From Pomphorhynchus laevis (lineage: Eukaryota; Acanthocephala; Palaeacanthocephala; Echinorhynchida; Pomphorhynchidae), in contig WNNJ02000338.1 of the NCBI GenBank assembly GCA_012934845.2, forward strand, positions 37,513-101,512: a DNA stretch of 64,000 nt. The letters are read 5' to 3'. Below are positions 13,801-28,800 of the stretch, one piece after another. Under the pieces are notes generated by a model that was not told the origin of the DNA, did no database searches, and was given only the letters and a program-made list of their open reading frames with translations. Each line of letters starts with the position of its first letter. The first letter of the stretch is position 1. Both the position numbers and the translations under genes were made by a program.

Positions 13801-16800
13801 AGTTCATTAGCTATAAATAAATGCAGTAATACATCAGATTTTGAGTAGATTTATTTATAGTTTATCTGGAAATAAATCATGTATTAATTCATGGTTTTAT
13901 TGCTATGTTGCTTTAAATTTATTTACTTTGATGTAAATAGTTTTTTTGGTAATGTTAATTTATTCAAAGACAAATGCGGGTTTCTTTTAGATTTTCTGAT
14001 AGTTTATCAGCAAATAAATTATTTGTTTATGATTTTATTATTATGTTGCTTTAAAGTAATTTACTTCAACGTAAATCGTTCATCTGGTGAGGTTAATTTA
14101 TTCCAACACAAAGGCGAATTTCGAGTAGATTTACTTATAGTTTATCAACAAATAAATAATGAATTTACTCGTGATTTAAAACCAATATTAATAATATAGA
14201 AGGTATATATCTAGATATGAACTTTAAATTAACATCAATAAAAACTACTTTTAATTTATATCGTAAAGATGACATCTAAATTTACAACAAATATATTTTT
14301 GCATTAGCATTCATACATACCATATAATATAAAATATAATACATTAAATAATGAAATTTTAAGAATTGCAATAATATGTAATGATATTGGCTTTCTTCAA
14401 AATCATTTAAATAATTTAATAGATACATATTTTAAACTAGGTTACTATAAAAATAACATCAAGCAGAAAATAGTAAAATATATAAATCAACACAATAATA
14501 TTAAAAATAAAGTTAAAATTATGAGCGGAAAAGTTTTATGGATGGATAATAAATAATATACTTTGTATTAGAATAAGATACACTTAACAATCAAATTTCA
14601 TTAGAGGAAATACGCCATCATCATGTGCTTGGCTGATATGTTAAGTCGATGAATAGGGATCGAAACCTGATAACATAGCACTTACTTCCGAAGATTTATA
14701 TTCCTTATAAAAATATTCTATATTTTTATATTCCTTAGTCAATTCATTAAAATTGATTTTTATTTTAAATTCTGACTTTATGTAAATATAAATATTAAAA
14801 CACTAATAACACAAGAAACGTTAGAAACATTTTCCTTTATTATTATACAAATAATGTTAACCTTAAATTTAAAATGAATCTGAGATATAAATATTTAATT
14901 AAAAAATTAATTATTAATAAATTTTAATAATTACCAGAAGTAAATTAGTGTTTAATATAAATAAATTTGCATAATGTGTTGAATTTGCATAAGTTGGATT
15001 ATATTCTAAATAATTACATCATGTAGTCTTTTCTAGTGAGTTTTTATATTTCTCTATCAGCATATAATCTTAAAAAATAGCTATGAAAATGTAAAATATT
15101 ATCAAATGTTTAAAAATTGTATTTAATAAAAGAAAAGTTTGTAAATAACATGATTACATCAATCATAACGGCAGAAACATACCTGGTCGTACGATTGGTT
15201 GTCCAATAAATGCATTAGTAGATAACGCCTCAACAAGTTTCAACTCAGAGATTACAAACAAACTAGCATGAAATGGTGACCCTATTAATATATAAATAAA
15301 TATTAAAACAGTAAAATATAATTTGCATTTTATGCTCCTATAATTTTGTTTAGATACCGATATATCCGTCAGGTGTATATGAATGTACTTATATTAGTGT
15401 ATATAATACACACATATAAATGCATTATATTAATACGCTTGCATGTGCATAATCATCACCTTATTACATAAGGTCAATATGAAATCATATTTACCTTTCA
15501 AATAATTGTAATAAGTAATCTCTGCAGATGAAAACTTAAGTTTAATATTTTGGATACTAAAAACAACTGATGTTGATCCATTTTTTAATATTTGGAATTT
15601 AGGAGCAACATCAATAGACACTAATTTATTATCATAGCTAATCCTGCTAGTGTCATTAGGAACCAGAAGGTATATATCTAGATATGAACATTAAATTAAC
15701 ATCAATAAAAACTACTTTTAATTTATATCCTAAAAACGACATATTTAAATTTACAAGAAGCATATTTTTGCATGAGCATTCATGCATACCATATAATATA
15801 AAATATAATACATTAAATAATGAAATGTTAAGAATTGCAACAATATGTAATGATATTTACTTTCTTTAAAATCATTTAAATAATTTAATAGATACATATT
15901 TTAAACTAGGTTACTATAAAAATAACATCAAGCATAAAATAGCAAAATATATAAATCAACGCAATAATATTAAAGATTAATCTAAAATCATTAGCGGAAA
16001 ATTTTTATGGATTGATAATAAATAATATACTTTGTATTAGAATAAGATACACTTAACAATCAAATTTCATTAGAGGAAATACGCCATCATCATGTGCTTG
16101 GCTGATATGTCAAGTCGATGAATAGGGGTCGAAACCTGATAACATAGCACTTACTTCCGAAGATTTATATTCCTTATAAAAATATTAAAATTAATTTATT
16201 AAAAAATATTAATTTATTAAATTAATTTATTAAAAAATATTAATTTATTAAATTTATTTATTAAAAAATAAATTTTTTAATATTTTTTAAATTTACGTCA
16301 TGAAAATACATAAATTAGGTTATTATCCTAATAGCATAAAAAAGATAATATACTATCTGATATATCTGTAATAATATGATAATATAAAATTGAAAAGTTA
16401 AATAGAAATTTAAAAGTTTAATCTTAAATTATATGGATATTATAAAATAAAAAACTTATAAAAATCGAAAAGACGTCAAACTATAATATTTAGCAAGTAA
16501 ACCAGTTTATTAATTAATCATCCAATTTCAATTCAAATATCTGCTCAATGTAAGAATAATATTTGTTATATACAATGTATTAATTAAATACATTGAATAA
16601 AAATAATATTAAGATATATAAAATATTATATTATGATATTAAATATTATATTATAAATTATACAATGTATTAGCTAAAGACATTGAATTAAAATAATATT
16701 AAAATATATTAAAAAATATTTTTTAGTTAATATTAAAATAGCGACTTTTTTAATAGTTTCTGAATTCTTTATGATTTTGTTGTCTTTAAAGTACAAGGTG

Positions 16801-19800
16801 CTTTGCCGGCTAGTGGTGGAGAAAGCTTGTATTTGCCATTAATATTTGTATTCAACAAAACGACTAACGCGTAGCCGCTTTAAGAAATTTCTGGTGAGGT
16901 ACTTCAATTTGGTAGTAACCAAGAAAATCAATTTTGACATTGATTGAATAAGTTAACCCGTTTATTTTAGGAGACTGCAATAAGTAACAATAAAGGGCAA
17001 TCATATCCGGTCAATTTCATACCTCACTTTTGATATTAATTTTTAATTTTATTTCTGGAAAAAATTAATCTTTTCAGTTGCTAGAAATTTTCTATAGCTC
17101 ACCTTTAGATATTTCATTATATTTCTAATTTAATTAATTATTTATATATATTCTAATTATATATAATTATTATGTTTTTCGCGAGGCATCCCGATAGTGT
17201 AAATCAAAAAATAATGTTATTGATATTTCGGCTGGACACGCAGCCCTTTCCAATTGTAATCAGACTAAGCAAGTATAACTTTTTAATTATAATTGTTCAG
17301 TCTGATTACAATTTAAAACGGATGCGTGTCCCGTCAAAATATCAATTAGATATAATTATTATAATATCAACATATAAAATACCAACATAAAATATCAACA
17401 TAAAATATCAACATAAAATATCAACATAAAATATCAACATAAAATATCAACATATAAAATATGTTGCTTTAAAGACGATGCTTTAAAGATGCTGTCGATT
17501 ACGGATTTCACAGCCTTACTTGTCAATTCGGAGGATATCCAGGGATACGTTAAAACGGAGTAGGAGACACGGTATTCCATGCAGCCGAATCAGCAGGTTT
17601 ACATGTTGAGCGTAAAGTTTTTAATCTTGTCAGGGGTTTAAAAGAACGGCCAGCTGATATTATCTACAGGCGAACAACCCAAGGTAATTGATTCGCTGTT
17701 GCAAACCCTCAGCAGTCATCATACTTGAATAAATCAAGCACGGAGGCTACTTACCCCGCGGAAGAGTACGCAATCCGCGTTAAGGAACGAAAATACGGAC
17801 CTACCATAGAGGAAAATGATTACATTTTTACCACTGCAGGTGTTGAGACCTATGGGGGGTGGAACGTTGGCGGACTACGTCTAATTCGTAGAATAGCGCG
17901 CTACCTTGCAGCTTGTCGAAACATCCCTTATTCACGGGTAGCTGAGGAATTATTTCAGCGAATATCGATCGCGCTAATAAGAAGGAATGCTAAGGCTCTC
18001 CTGAAGAGCCTCCCCGATGACGACAATGGCTGGAATAGAGTGTCTATTGATTGCAATGAGGATCCTCAATATCGACTTTTTGCACTGCACCTCTTAACAT
18101 CCATTATTGACGGATCTAACCAAGCAATATTACTAACACGGAAATTAACAGAATTGCAGTAGTGAGGAACTAGAAATTTCAAATCTAGTTGGTACACGCC
18201 GTTACCGATAATTTCGGAAATTTTGGAATTCCGTTTGGAATCCCACTGCATTAGACAAAAAAATATAGTAATTACTATTAGTAATTAATTGATATTTATC
18301 AATTAATTATCAATTAGTAATTATTTATTAATTAGTAAACTAATTAATAATTATTAATTTACGGTGTTTCAGTCAATAAATTAAACTAATTAATTAATTT
18401 AAATTAATTTAAAATAATTTAGTTAATTTAAAAGTAAATTAATTTAAAAATTTCCCAGTGAAGTCAAAATCGTTGCTCGAGAAGATACTTATAATCTTTA
18501 TTTAAGCCTAATAGTGAAATTTGTTTAATATATGCAAATACAATGCCCCATACAAAAAGTGGCTTCTTATTTACATTTGTTTTGCTATAAAATTCTAGCT
18601 TATCGATAAGGGAATATATTTTGCATCGAATTTTCAAACTCTTGATTATTTTGTTGTCTTTGAAATACAAAGTGGTTTTGTGGCATCCGGTAAAGAGAAC
18701 TTGTATCTGCCGTTAATAAATTAGAACTGTTCCGATAATTTCTTTCTAATCTAAGCAAAGATTGATGTGGATAATGTGTTTTGTATCGAATATCGTTACT
18801 TCTCGGATTTTGTAAGTGTGTTGTATTTGCTTTGTACAAAATTTCGTTATCGCTAGGAAATTGCGAATACGGTGACTTAGAGGATGACCTCGGATTGCCT
18901 CGAATTGTTCGTGGAGTCAAAGTGTAATGAGGTACTTTTCTCGAAAATGGCATTTCGTAAACATTATAAGCTGATTTTAAATTAATGAATTCGATATCGT
19001 TTGATGATAGATCATGAAAATCGGATGAGTAAGGGCGATACGACATCGGTGACATGTATTGTGTTACAGGTGGTGAATGTCTTTTGTCATAGGTATGATT
19101 ATCTATAACGCGATAATTTTGACTATTGACCAATGTTGGACGAGGGGGGAGAATGTATTGCCTATTTTGGTTGTTTATCAACTTTGGAATTCGAGACCAA
19201 GGAATTGGCATATAAGAATCCGTGTATAAAGGAACATTCATGTCGGAATAGTTAATATTCTTTTGATTGAATTCAAGATTAGTTTGAGTGAATCGAGATG
19301 CTTGTCTTTTTTGTGATAACTCTGTCTGTGTAGGATGGTCACAAGTAGCATTAAATTTACTTCTTTCATTAATTATTCTTGATTTTAATACATGGCTTTT
19401 TTCGTATGTTGGAGGTGAATGGATATGCTGTTGATCGTAAGCCTTATTACATAATATTAAACGATATACTGATGGCTTGATGTGGTTATTAGTTTCATTC
19501 AGATGGTTTGTGGATTCCGTTCTTTTCTGTGGTGACTTACCATCACGACATATATGTGGTGGTCGCGGCGGCGTACCGGATGATAAAATATCCGGTGAAG
19601 AAGGTGTTACTGCATCTGTTTTTGTATTTATAGCTGCTGGTGTGCATTGGATACTGGTCACCTTAATGTCGTTTTTTACTAGTTTATCCAATTCATCGTG
19701 AAGTTCTGTAATCCAAGAAGTATTACTATTATTGTAGCTTTTTTTACCAAACGATGCAATTGAAGAAATTGAATCAAAGCTATCTGAATCACTGTATAAA

Positions 19801-22800
19801 GAATATGATTCCGTGTTTTCTTCCAGATTGTTATCACATCCAGACATGTGAAAACTTATTTCAGTAGGCCTATCCAGATCGTACTGGAGATAGCTGTTTT
19901 CATCAGTAGTGGAAGGAATATCTTTATTTATTTCTTCATTAATTTCCTCCATTAACTTATTCTTGCTACGTGGGTATGTGTTGATAGATTGACTATTTAT
20001 TATATTTCTGTTTAACATTTCTACTTTTAAACCAAAATAACTATCGCAAAATGGTTCATACGTATTTTTTTTGCTTTGAACTTGTAAGTAAATTAGGGAA
20101 ATAATATTTTGCAGCTTCAAAATAATCAACAATGTAATCGATAAATCTGGAAGGTATTAACGTTTTAAACTTCGATCAACAATACTGTAGGCTATAATCA
20201 TGGTATACTGAACGTATAAATCATTAAATATTATTGAATCTAAGTTTAAATTTAATAAAGATTAAGAGTGAAATAATAGCCAATTACATGATATATTGAA
20301 TCATATCAAATTTTTGATTGCAAAAATAAAAATAATTTGATTTTTTAGAAATTTTAATAATTTGTTCGGCTCTTTCAAAATTTCGAAAATAGTTTAAAAC
20401 ACGAATTATACAATTATGCGGGTAGTAATTTCATCCAAGAAATATGTCGGCATATCCGAACGATAGTGCCTTAAATAGGATAATACATTTTGGGCAGAAC
20501 AAGATCAAGTCGAGATCAAATACCGAAAAACCAGTTACTAAATTGATTTGTTTATGAAAGTGAATGATTCTATAGACAATTGCATATCTTTAAGAATTCG
20601 GAAATGACAAATAATTGCTACAAAGAGATTTAAAAATATAAAACAGGTTCATATGTACAGTGTACATGAACATTGCGTTCTGCGTCTATCGCTTGTTTTA
20701 TTAATTGTAGTTTCCTAAAATTTAAATTAAACAAGCAACCCATCGTACAATATTTCCAGGTTAAAGAATTACTTTTTTATTAACATTCAATCGTTGTAAT
20801 TGAGTATGTTAGATAAAAATTATAATTCTCAAGGCACAATATAATTATCCCGAAATTAAAGTATTAATAATTACTAATATATTAATTAATATATTATATA
20901 TATTAATTATATTAATATATTAATATATTAATTATATTTATTAATAGTATTAATATTATAAATGGGGATATCATTCGGATGATGCATGGTCAACTCATCG
21001 ATCAATAACGTGCATTGTTTAATGTTTCATTTGAGTGTCAAGTTTAAACCAAATACACTTTTACCCACTAAATAGCTGTCCACTTGGAATAAAGACAGTA
21101 TTCTCATTATACGATTATTATGTTTTTAATCTACAAATTAAACCGCGAGCAGTAAATTAAAATTACTTATATGCATATTATTAAATTACATAATAATTCA
21201 GAAACCATTGGTATGTCAATTTATAATCTTTAGAAATTTTTATGCTTTAGAAAAATGTTAGAAATGCTTTGAAGAAACAGAAAGATCTTGCCTTATTCAA
21301 ATGTCTTTGTAATTTTAGTTTCTTACAATGAAATAAAATTACTAAGTTATAAAGTAATTCGTTACGTAAAAATAGGAAGGAGTCAAACCTATACGCGACA
21401 ATATGTTGCAAATATTAACAATTTATTATATATCTAAATATATATCAACTTATTATATTACAATTTATTATATATACAACTTATTATTTATATATTATCA
21501 TATATTTTTAATATTAATGAAAATACTTACATGTGAAGTAAGTATTAAATTTTTATCAATTTTAAAAAAACCGAACAAAGTTATTCAGTTTTAAGTTTTA
21601 AAAAAAAGTTATTTATTTTTCAGTTCATTTATTTAGTTAAAAAGCTAAACGTAAAAACTTATTTGTCCTATCAAAAACATTACGCTTAATTTTCTATTCA
21701 ACAATATCCAGTTGAAAGGAAAGTTCATTTTGGCTATTAAAAACTTCAATAAGGCTCACTCGATCGTGAAAGCGACCTCGATGGTATGTAAAAAAGGCCT
21801 ATTACTAATAGGCATGATAACAAATATATATTCATCTTTCATTCACATTTGTAAGAGAAACTTCATTCCAATCACTGTATCGATTGACTCTCAGGTGTTT
21901 ATCTATATAAACAAAAATTGCAGATAGAATTCATTGGGGATCGATTCATTGAGGACCAATTTCAATCACGAATTCAAACAACTAAAACATAGAACGACTA
22001 AAGTGTAATTGATGGCAGCTCAAGGCCTAGCTTTGAAAGTCTTGTTTGAATGTGAAAATGAAATTCATTTCGATTTCGAATGAGCTGTAGCCGTATATAC
22101 AATTTGTGGTTTTATACAATTTGATGGCTTGTGAATTAATACGTGCATTTTATCTTTTTGCATATCTTTCGATCTAATAATCTTATTGTAGAGCTTTGTA
22201 AGGAACAATGGATGTTCCTTACACGTTTACGGTTAAATCTCTTTTTAAATCGTTCTATTTTAAATCTCTTTAAAATAGAACGGTGCAGATATCACCAAAT
22301 TAAGCTATACACACACCGCAAAACATGTTGAGTCAAAGTAACGGTGTTTTTGCATCTATTTCTGTTTTGACATTTGAATTAAAATCGCAATTTTTTGAAG
22401 TTGACACATTTTATCCGTAATGCGTTAGAGGACACAATTTTATAGTGTCAACAAAAGCAAACAAAAGCAATTCTGATGATTTCAAACAATTTGGACAAAG
22501 TGAGTGTGAAGTTTTACAACTAAAAAATAGTTGTAATGACGCGGTATAAATTTTAAACTGGAACCTTAAACAAGCACACCTCGCAAACGATAAAAGTAAA
22601 TAAAAAGACCAAACACACATTTGATGTAAAGTTATTTTTGATTATCAAAATTCAAAAAATATCAAAATTCAAATTGTAAAATATAAAAAGCAAAAAGATA
22701 CAACAAAATATGTATTAAATGCATATTTCGAAGGTTATCAACATCTATAGGAATCTATTTTTCATAGATTAAGGTAATTCCTAATGGTCATAATGCGCTT

Positions 22801-25800
22801 TTGTCGTAATATGCTCACATTCAAAATGAATTAAAAAATTAATCAAAATAAATAGAACAAAATATAGTTTAAAAAGTATAAAACAAGAAAACAAGATCCG
22901 AAATAAATATTAATTCCTGAGTTAAATTCTGTAAATGTTTAAATCCAATAATTAGGCATTATTAACTAATTATTAATAATTATTTATTAAGTAAATAAAT
23001 TAAAATTTTTATATTTTGACTATTTATTATGTACAAAATATACAAAAGCTATATTATATTTTATAATATTATTCCGCATGCAAATGCATGTAGAGTCGCG
23101 ATTGTGGCACGGCAGTCTATTTCGACAAAAATGATGATGCAGCCCATCCATAGATGCCCACATAATTGCATCTCTTTTCTATTTACTGGTCCCGTTCAGC
23201 CAAATGCAAGGATAAAGAATTGCTGGTATGTGCTGGTACTCCTTATTAATTAAGCTTTGCTTTGCTGCCATCTAGACATGTACTCCTCCCATGCAGTGGT
23301 AGATGGCAAATCAAACCGTTGCATAAATTATTTAGATAGTGGGCTTTGTTTGGTTAGGAAAACTTAAATGGTCGAGGAAACTTTTATCGAGATTCCAAAA
23401 TACATTTTTAAAAACATCAACCAACTTTGGTCAAACTGACGAAAATTGTTAACTGTCATGTCTATCCAAAACAATTGGATACCGTAACTCATTATAAATG
23501 AGAACAGAATATCAAAGTAACGTTTGGCTGTTTCAAAAGTTGATGAACCCAGAAGACGCACCGAATGAATTCTACTAAATACTTTGCAAAGCACGTTCTC
23601 AATATAATCGCTAAACGTTATTATTAATTTATCTTCATTATTAATATTAATATTATTAAATTATATTATTATAATAATATTATTAAATGAGACATAAGTC
23701 TGAATTTTCCAATGTAATTACGTGACTCCGCACAAAAATTGGAATTGCTCTAGCCAGGTCGATATCACAATGTTTCCGAGCACCACAATTCAAACTCGAT
23801 TCACCGATACATTCGGTCGTAGACATTGAAATGCAAATTGCATAACGATCTTTTATCTGTTTTTGTAAATCAAATTAATATATTAACATTATACATATTA
23901 GACCCATTTAGGGATAACCAATGTTGTATTAAATAACAATATTCTATAAAAAATAAATATTATTAAATTATAATATTATAATATTATTATAAGATGTTAA
24001 ATTATATATAAATATTAACTTTACACTTTTACGATTAAATATTTAAAATAAATTTATATTATCAAAATAAATATATCATCATATTTTAATCAAAACTTAT
24101 AAGAAAACGTAAATGGCAAAACAATAAAATACATAACTTGAGTAGCAAACAAGAATTAAAAATTGCAAATCAAAAATTTTATGATTCCGCATTACAAATT
24201 AGTATTCAAAAATATATTAAAAATGAATTGATTTATTGCATAAATCCGTTCATTCATAAAATGTAGAATATAATGAAGCATAAATTAGCAGACAAGCGGC
24301 AAAGCGAAAAGTTAATGTGATGAATTTAAGATGACGATTGGTTTTAAATCTGTTTTTAAAAATCACGATAAATAAAAATTTGCTAAAATTAACCAAACTG
24401 ACTGTCATTCACGCATGCCAGATTTATTAGTGTATCACTTACATAATATCAATTACATTATCACTTACACTGTGTGTATCACATACACACAAAAGTATAT
24501 ACACGAAACGTTTACACAAACTATAAAAACATTTCATAAGATGTATTTGTTTGAGAAACAAAACCCGTTCTAAAAAGTGCATATAGTTTGCCGAAAGTAT
24601 GTCAATTTACAATTTACTTATGCGTAATCTAGTTCAAATGATGCATTTATTAGCAGAAAGAGACCTAGTTTAAAAGCGCGAATATACCAACAGTAAGCGC
24701 TCACATTTATACAGTTTTATTTAACTAGAATTCAAGCGAAGACGTTAAAGCAGATAATTTGGAATTGAGTGAAGGATACGCTTAGATACCGACTATTAAT
24801 GTTGATATTTGAGTGAATTATTATTTAAAACAATTTATTTTTATAAAAATAATAAATTGACACGTTATCTGTAAAATATTGTATTACTCCGATAGAAAAC
24901 TAATAATCTGATTTACTATTTAAATAAATATAGAAACTTACATTTATACTGACATTTATTATATAGATAAATAATTGATTTCATCTATAATCCAACTAAT
25001 GATAGAAAACTATATACTTTATAAATGAAAATTGTATTATCAGTTGAATCTTTAATAAAAATTGTATTCATCCGATAGAAAACAAATAGCACGTAACTAT
25101 TAATTTTATTAACACACAACAAATAGCAATGAAAATCGAACGAATAAGTTGCATTTTGAAGTGTTTTTAATTGAATGCAGTGCATTCTAAAATATATTGG
25201 AATGCCTCCGTTGATTTAGGCTGTTTAACTGTTTATTCAGTCTTTTGAACTGAACATTGTTAAATATAATCACTAACATGACGTCAACAAACGTCATTTT
25301 CATTTCGGTGACGAAATGATAATAAATGTAAAGAGAGATATTAAAAACAAAGTTACTTTTGAGTTTTATTCGTTTATTTTTAGCATTTTAAAATAATAGA
25401 GACATTATTGTGTCTCTTGAATTTTAAGATGTTAAAAATTTACACGGATATAAAAACGGTGAATATCACCAGAAATAATTAAATATTATAACATCAATAT
25501 TTATTTAATGCTTTTATTTTAAGAATCATTTGAACTAATAGAAAATACCTTTCAGAGAAGTATCACCGATAGCGATTAAGATCTCGTATTCCAAAGATTT
25601 TGATGTCATGAAAATGCACTCGTAAATACAGGCAGCTTTTCTGGTCACTTCAACTTTCATGCAAGTTTTGCTACTGTCAAACACTGTTACACTGATATCC
25701 TCGTTTAATTTTGACCAGACTAAAAATATGGATTCATTTCGTCGTATTTATATTTCGTCCTTCGTATTATACGAAATAATTTTGTATTTGAAGAAGAGAA

Positions 25801-28800
25801 TTTATGTTTACAAATGTTAAATAATAATTAATAATATGTAAATAAATATAAGTGGTGAATAACACAAGTGGTGAATTGCTTTGTAAAACTAATTAAGATT
25901 TAAGAATATTAGACCATTAATAGCTGAAAAATCGAATTCTCTAAAATAGTTTTGATTGGTGTCATCAGTGTTAAATTTTATTTCACACTGAACTTAAAAA
26001 TGGAATAAAAATTTGTAATAATTAAAATTGAATAATAATATTAATAATTATATTATAAATATTATATTATAATATTTTTTAGATAATTTATAGCAATAAA
26101 GACTAATAAAACTAATAAATATTATATATTATTATAATATATAATATTATAATATTGTATTTTCAACTTTTGTAGTCAAGCCAGAAGCGGTTATCACTTT
26201 TATTCTGTTAGACTTTAGGAGTTCACAAGCTTAACAATTTTATTTGCATAATGTTCTCGTTGAGATATATCATTGCATAAGCAATGAGAACACCTAAGTA
26301 CGACCAAAAATAAATTCGCTTTACTCCACATCGTTGCCATATTCGGCCAACGATGTGGCACACATCAGTGATTCAGATCATGTGAAAGTTGATTCGATTG
26401 AGGGTGAATATGATCGCGAATGATTATTAAATATCACAATGTCAATGAACATTCGCACAACACAAAATCTCTCAAGCCATCACAGCATATATGCAAAAAT
26501 GCCTCATTATCGCGAACCGTTGCTAAAGGTTCAAACGTAAGGAAGTGTCCATTTCTTAAAGTAAGGGATCAGCTGTATCTCAATATACATACTGCTAGCT
26601 ATTTAGCTATTAAGTTTCAGGTATTGCTGTGCCGCATTATTGCAACCCTTCCAGTTTAATTAAGATTTTAAGATTGAATGAGGCTATCTGGATAAATGTG
26701 TTCGTTTATTGAATAAAAATTATTAGAATTAAATACACATATATCATCAATGTATCGAAACATATATTTCATATATTTATATTGTTTAGATTTAGTTTTT
26801 ACACAGTTATGAACAAATTCATATTCTATAAAGCTTAAAAACAAGTCAGCTATAATTGGGCTTCCATTATTTCCCATTGGAACACATTTTACTTGTCTAA
26901 ATATAGATGTCCCTACCTTTAAATAATTTTGATTTATCAAAATATTTAAGGATTCTATTAATTCAATTTTATCCATATATTTATATTTACTTGATGGTTT
27001 AATTTTTGTTAGATAGGCGTTATAATTATTATAACATATATATGTATATCTTTTTCCGAATATAAGATTAATTAATTTTACTAACGCTTCTTTAATATCT
27101 ACTAAACCTAGATTTGTATAAAGAGTACTAAAATCGTATGTATTTATATTTTGAAAATTTATTCCTTTTGTCTGTTCTAAAAATTCTTCTGTAGAATTAA
27201 TACTGAAATAGTGTTTTATACCAGTATTAATTTCGATTACCTTGCAATCTTTTTAAAGTGTGCTCTTATTACTTTAAGTATTTTATTCATATAGACAGAA
27301 AGTGGTTTTAATGTACATTTAAAAGCATTACATATGAACCTAGGTTTTATTGGATTTTTATGTAATTTTGGATTCCAATATAATATAGGTATAGTTTTAT
27401 TATCTGATTCAACCTTTATACCCTTTTTATCCATTATAGAACAGTGACTTGTAATAATTGTTTCTAAACTCAACTCACTACGTTCATATGTTGGATTTAC
27501 ATTTAAATCATTAGAATTAACCTCTTTCATTAGTATATCATAATAAAGCTTTTCGCATATGAAGACAAAGTTATTACTAGCTTTATCAATAGTTGTTATT
27601 ATATAATTATCCTTTAATTTAGTAAGTTCTGTATACATATCTTTATTAATTTGATATTTCCTTTTATAATTGTTTGTTATTTTAATTTTCTCTCTAATTT
27701 TATCTAAAATATAAGTTTTCCAAATGTTTATCTTTGATGTATTTAAGCTTTTACTATTTATCAACTTATCAAAGTAATCATTAAAGTTATTATATAACGA
27801 ATTGTAAATTTTATTTTTGTCGTTGTTATTATTTAATCTTTATTTATACCCTTTTGATAGCAGCTTTCTTAATTCACAATTTTCAATTAATTCTAGATTA
27901 TGGGTACATATATGTTCATTTATTTTATCAAAACTAAGACTTTTACAATTGCATTATGTTTCTATTATGTTTCTAATATTATCGTTACATATTGATTTTA
28001 ATTCTTTATTGTAATTACAAATTTTTCGTCCTAATGGTGGTAGGAGTTTATACCTTATTTTAGGAATATATTTACTTATATCTGACTCTATTATTTCTTT
28101 ACTTTTAGAATTATTTAAAAGTCCGCTATATTTATGTTATCTGTACATTTATTAATGAAGTTTATGGTTAATGAATATTGGTTCATATTATTAGCATTTA
28201 TTGACTTTTTTTCTTCCTAGTGGTGGTAACATCTTATACCTTATTTTAGGAATATATTTACTTAAATCTGATCCTATTATTTCTTTACGTTTTGAATTAT
28301 TTAAAAGTATACCTATATTTATGTTATCTATACATTTATTAATGAAGTTTATGGTTAATGTATATTTTCTATTGTTATTATTTACATTTATTGTACGATT
28401 ATAGTATTTTGTGTTACAATAACTGTCTATTATACAACTTAACCTATCACAGTCGTTAATTAATTTTTGATTTATTGAACACGTGATTTATTATTTACGT
28501 AATAATAAATAATTATTTATTATTAGAATTTCTTATTTTTACATAAAGACTTACAAGTTGTTTTAATATTTCTAATATTAAAAATTTATAATATCTATTT
28601 AATATTTTTAAATCTACTTTTCTTTGTAAATAATTGATAATGATTTATTATTGAGAAAGAACTATTAAAGCAAAATCAAATATGGTTACTTTCATTTGAT
28701 ATTTCACTAACCTCTATTAAAATCTTCAGAAAATTACCATTTTTCTTATTCCTTTTATCGCCATGACTTCTTAAAGTGCGTTTAGCCGGGTTATAATAAT

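Noticed and set aside
13891-14199. Open frame of 102 codons with three similar segments
   Set aside because: The repeats are DNA-level copies of a roughly 145-bp unit inside Penelope-like copy A; the frame has no motif and ends at the element's next block.
14620-14690. Hammerhead in gctgatatgttaagtcgatg at the end of copy A (and at 16100-16165 in copy B)
   Set aside because: The core order is wrong (GTCGATGA instead of CTGATGA) and no helix II can be drawn, though a GAAAC is present.
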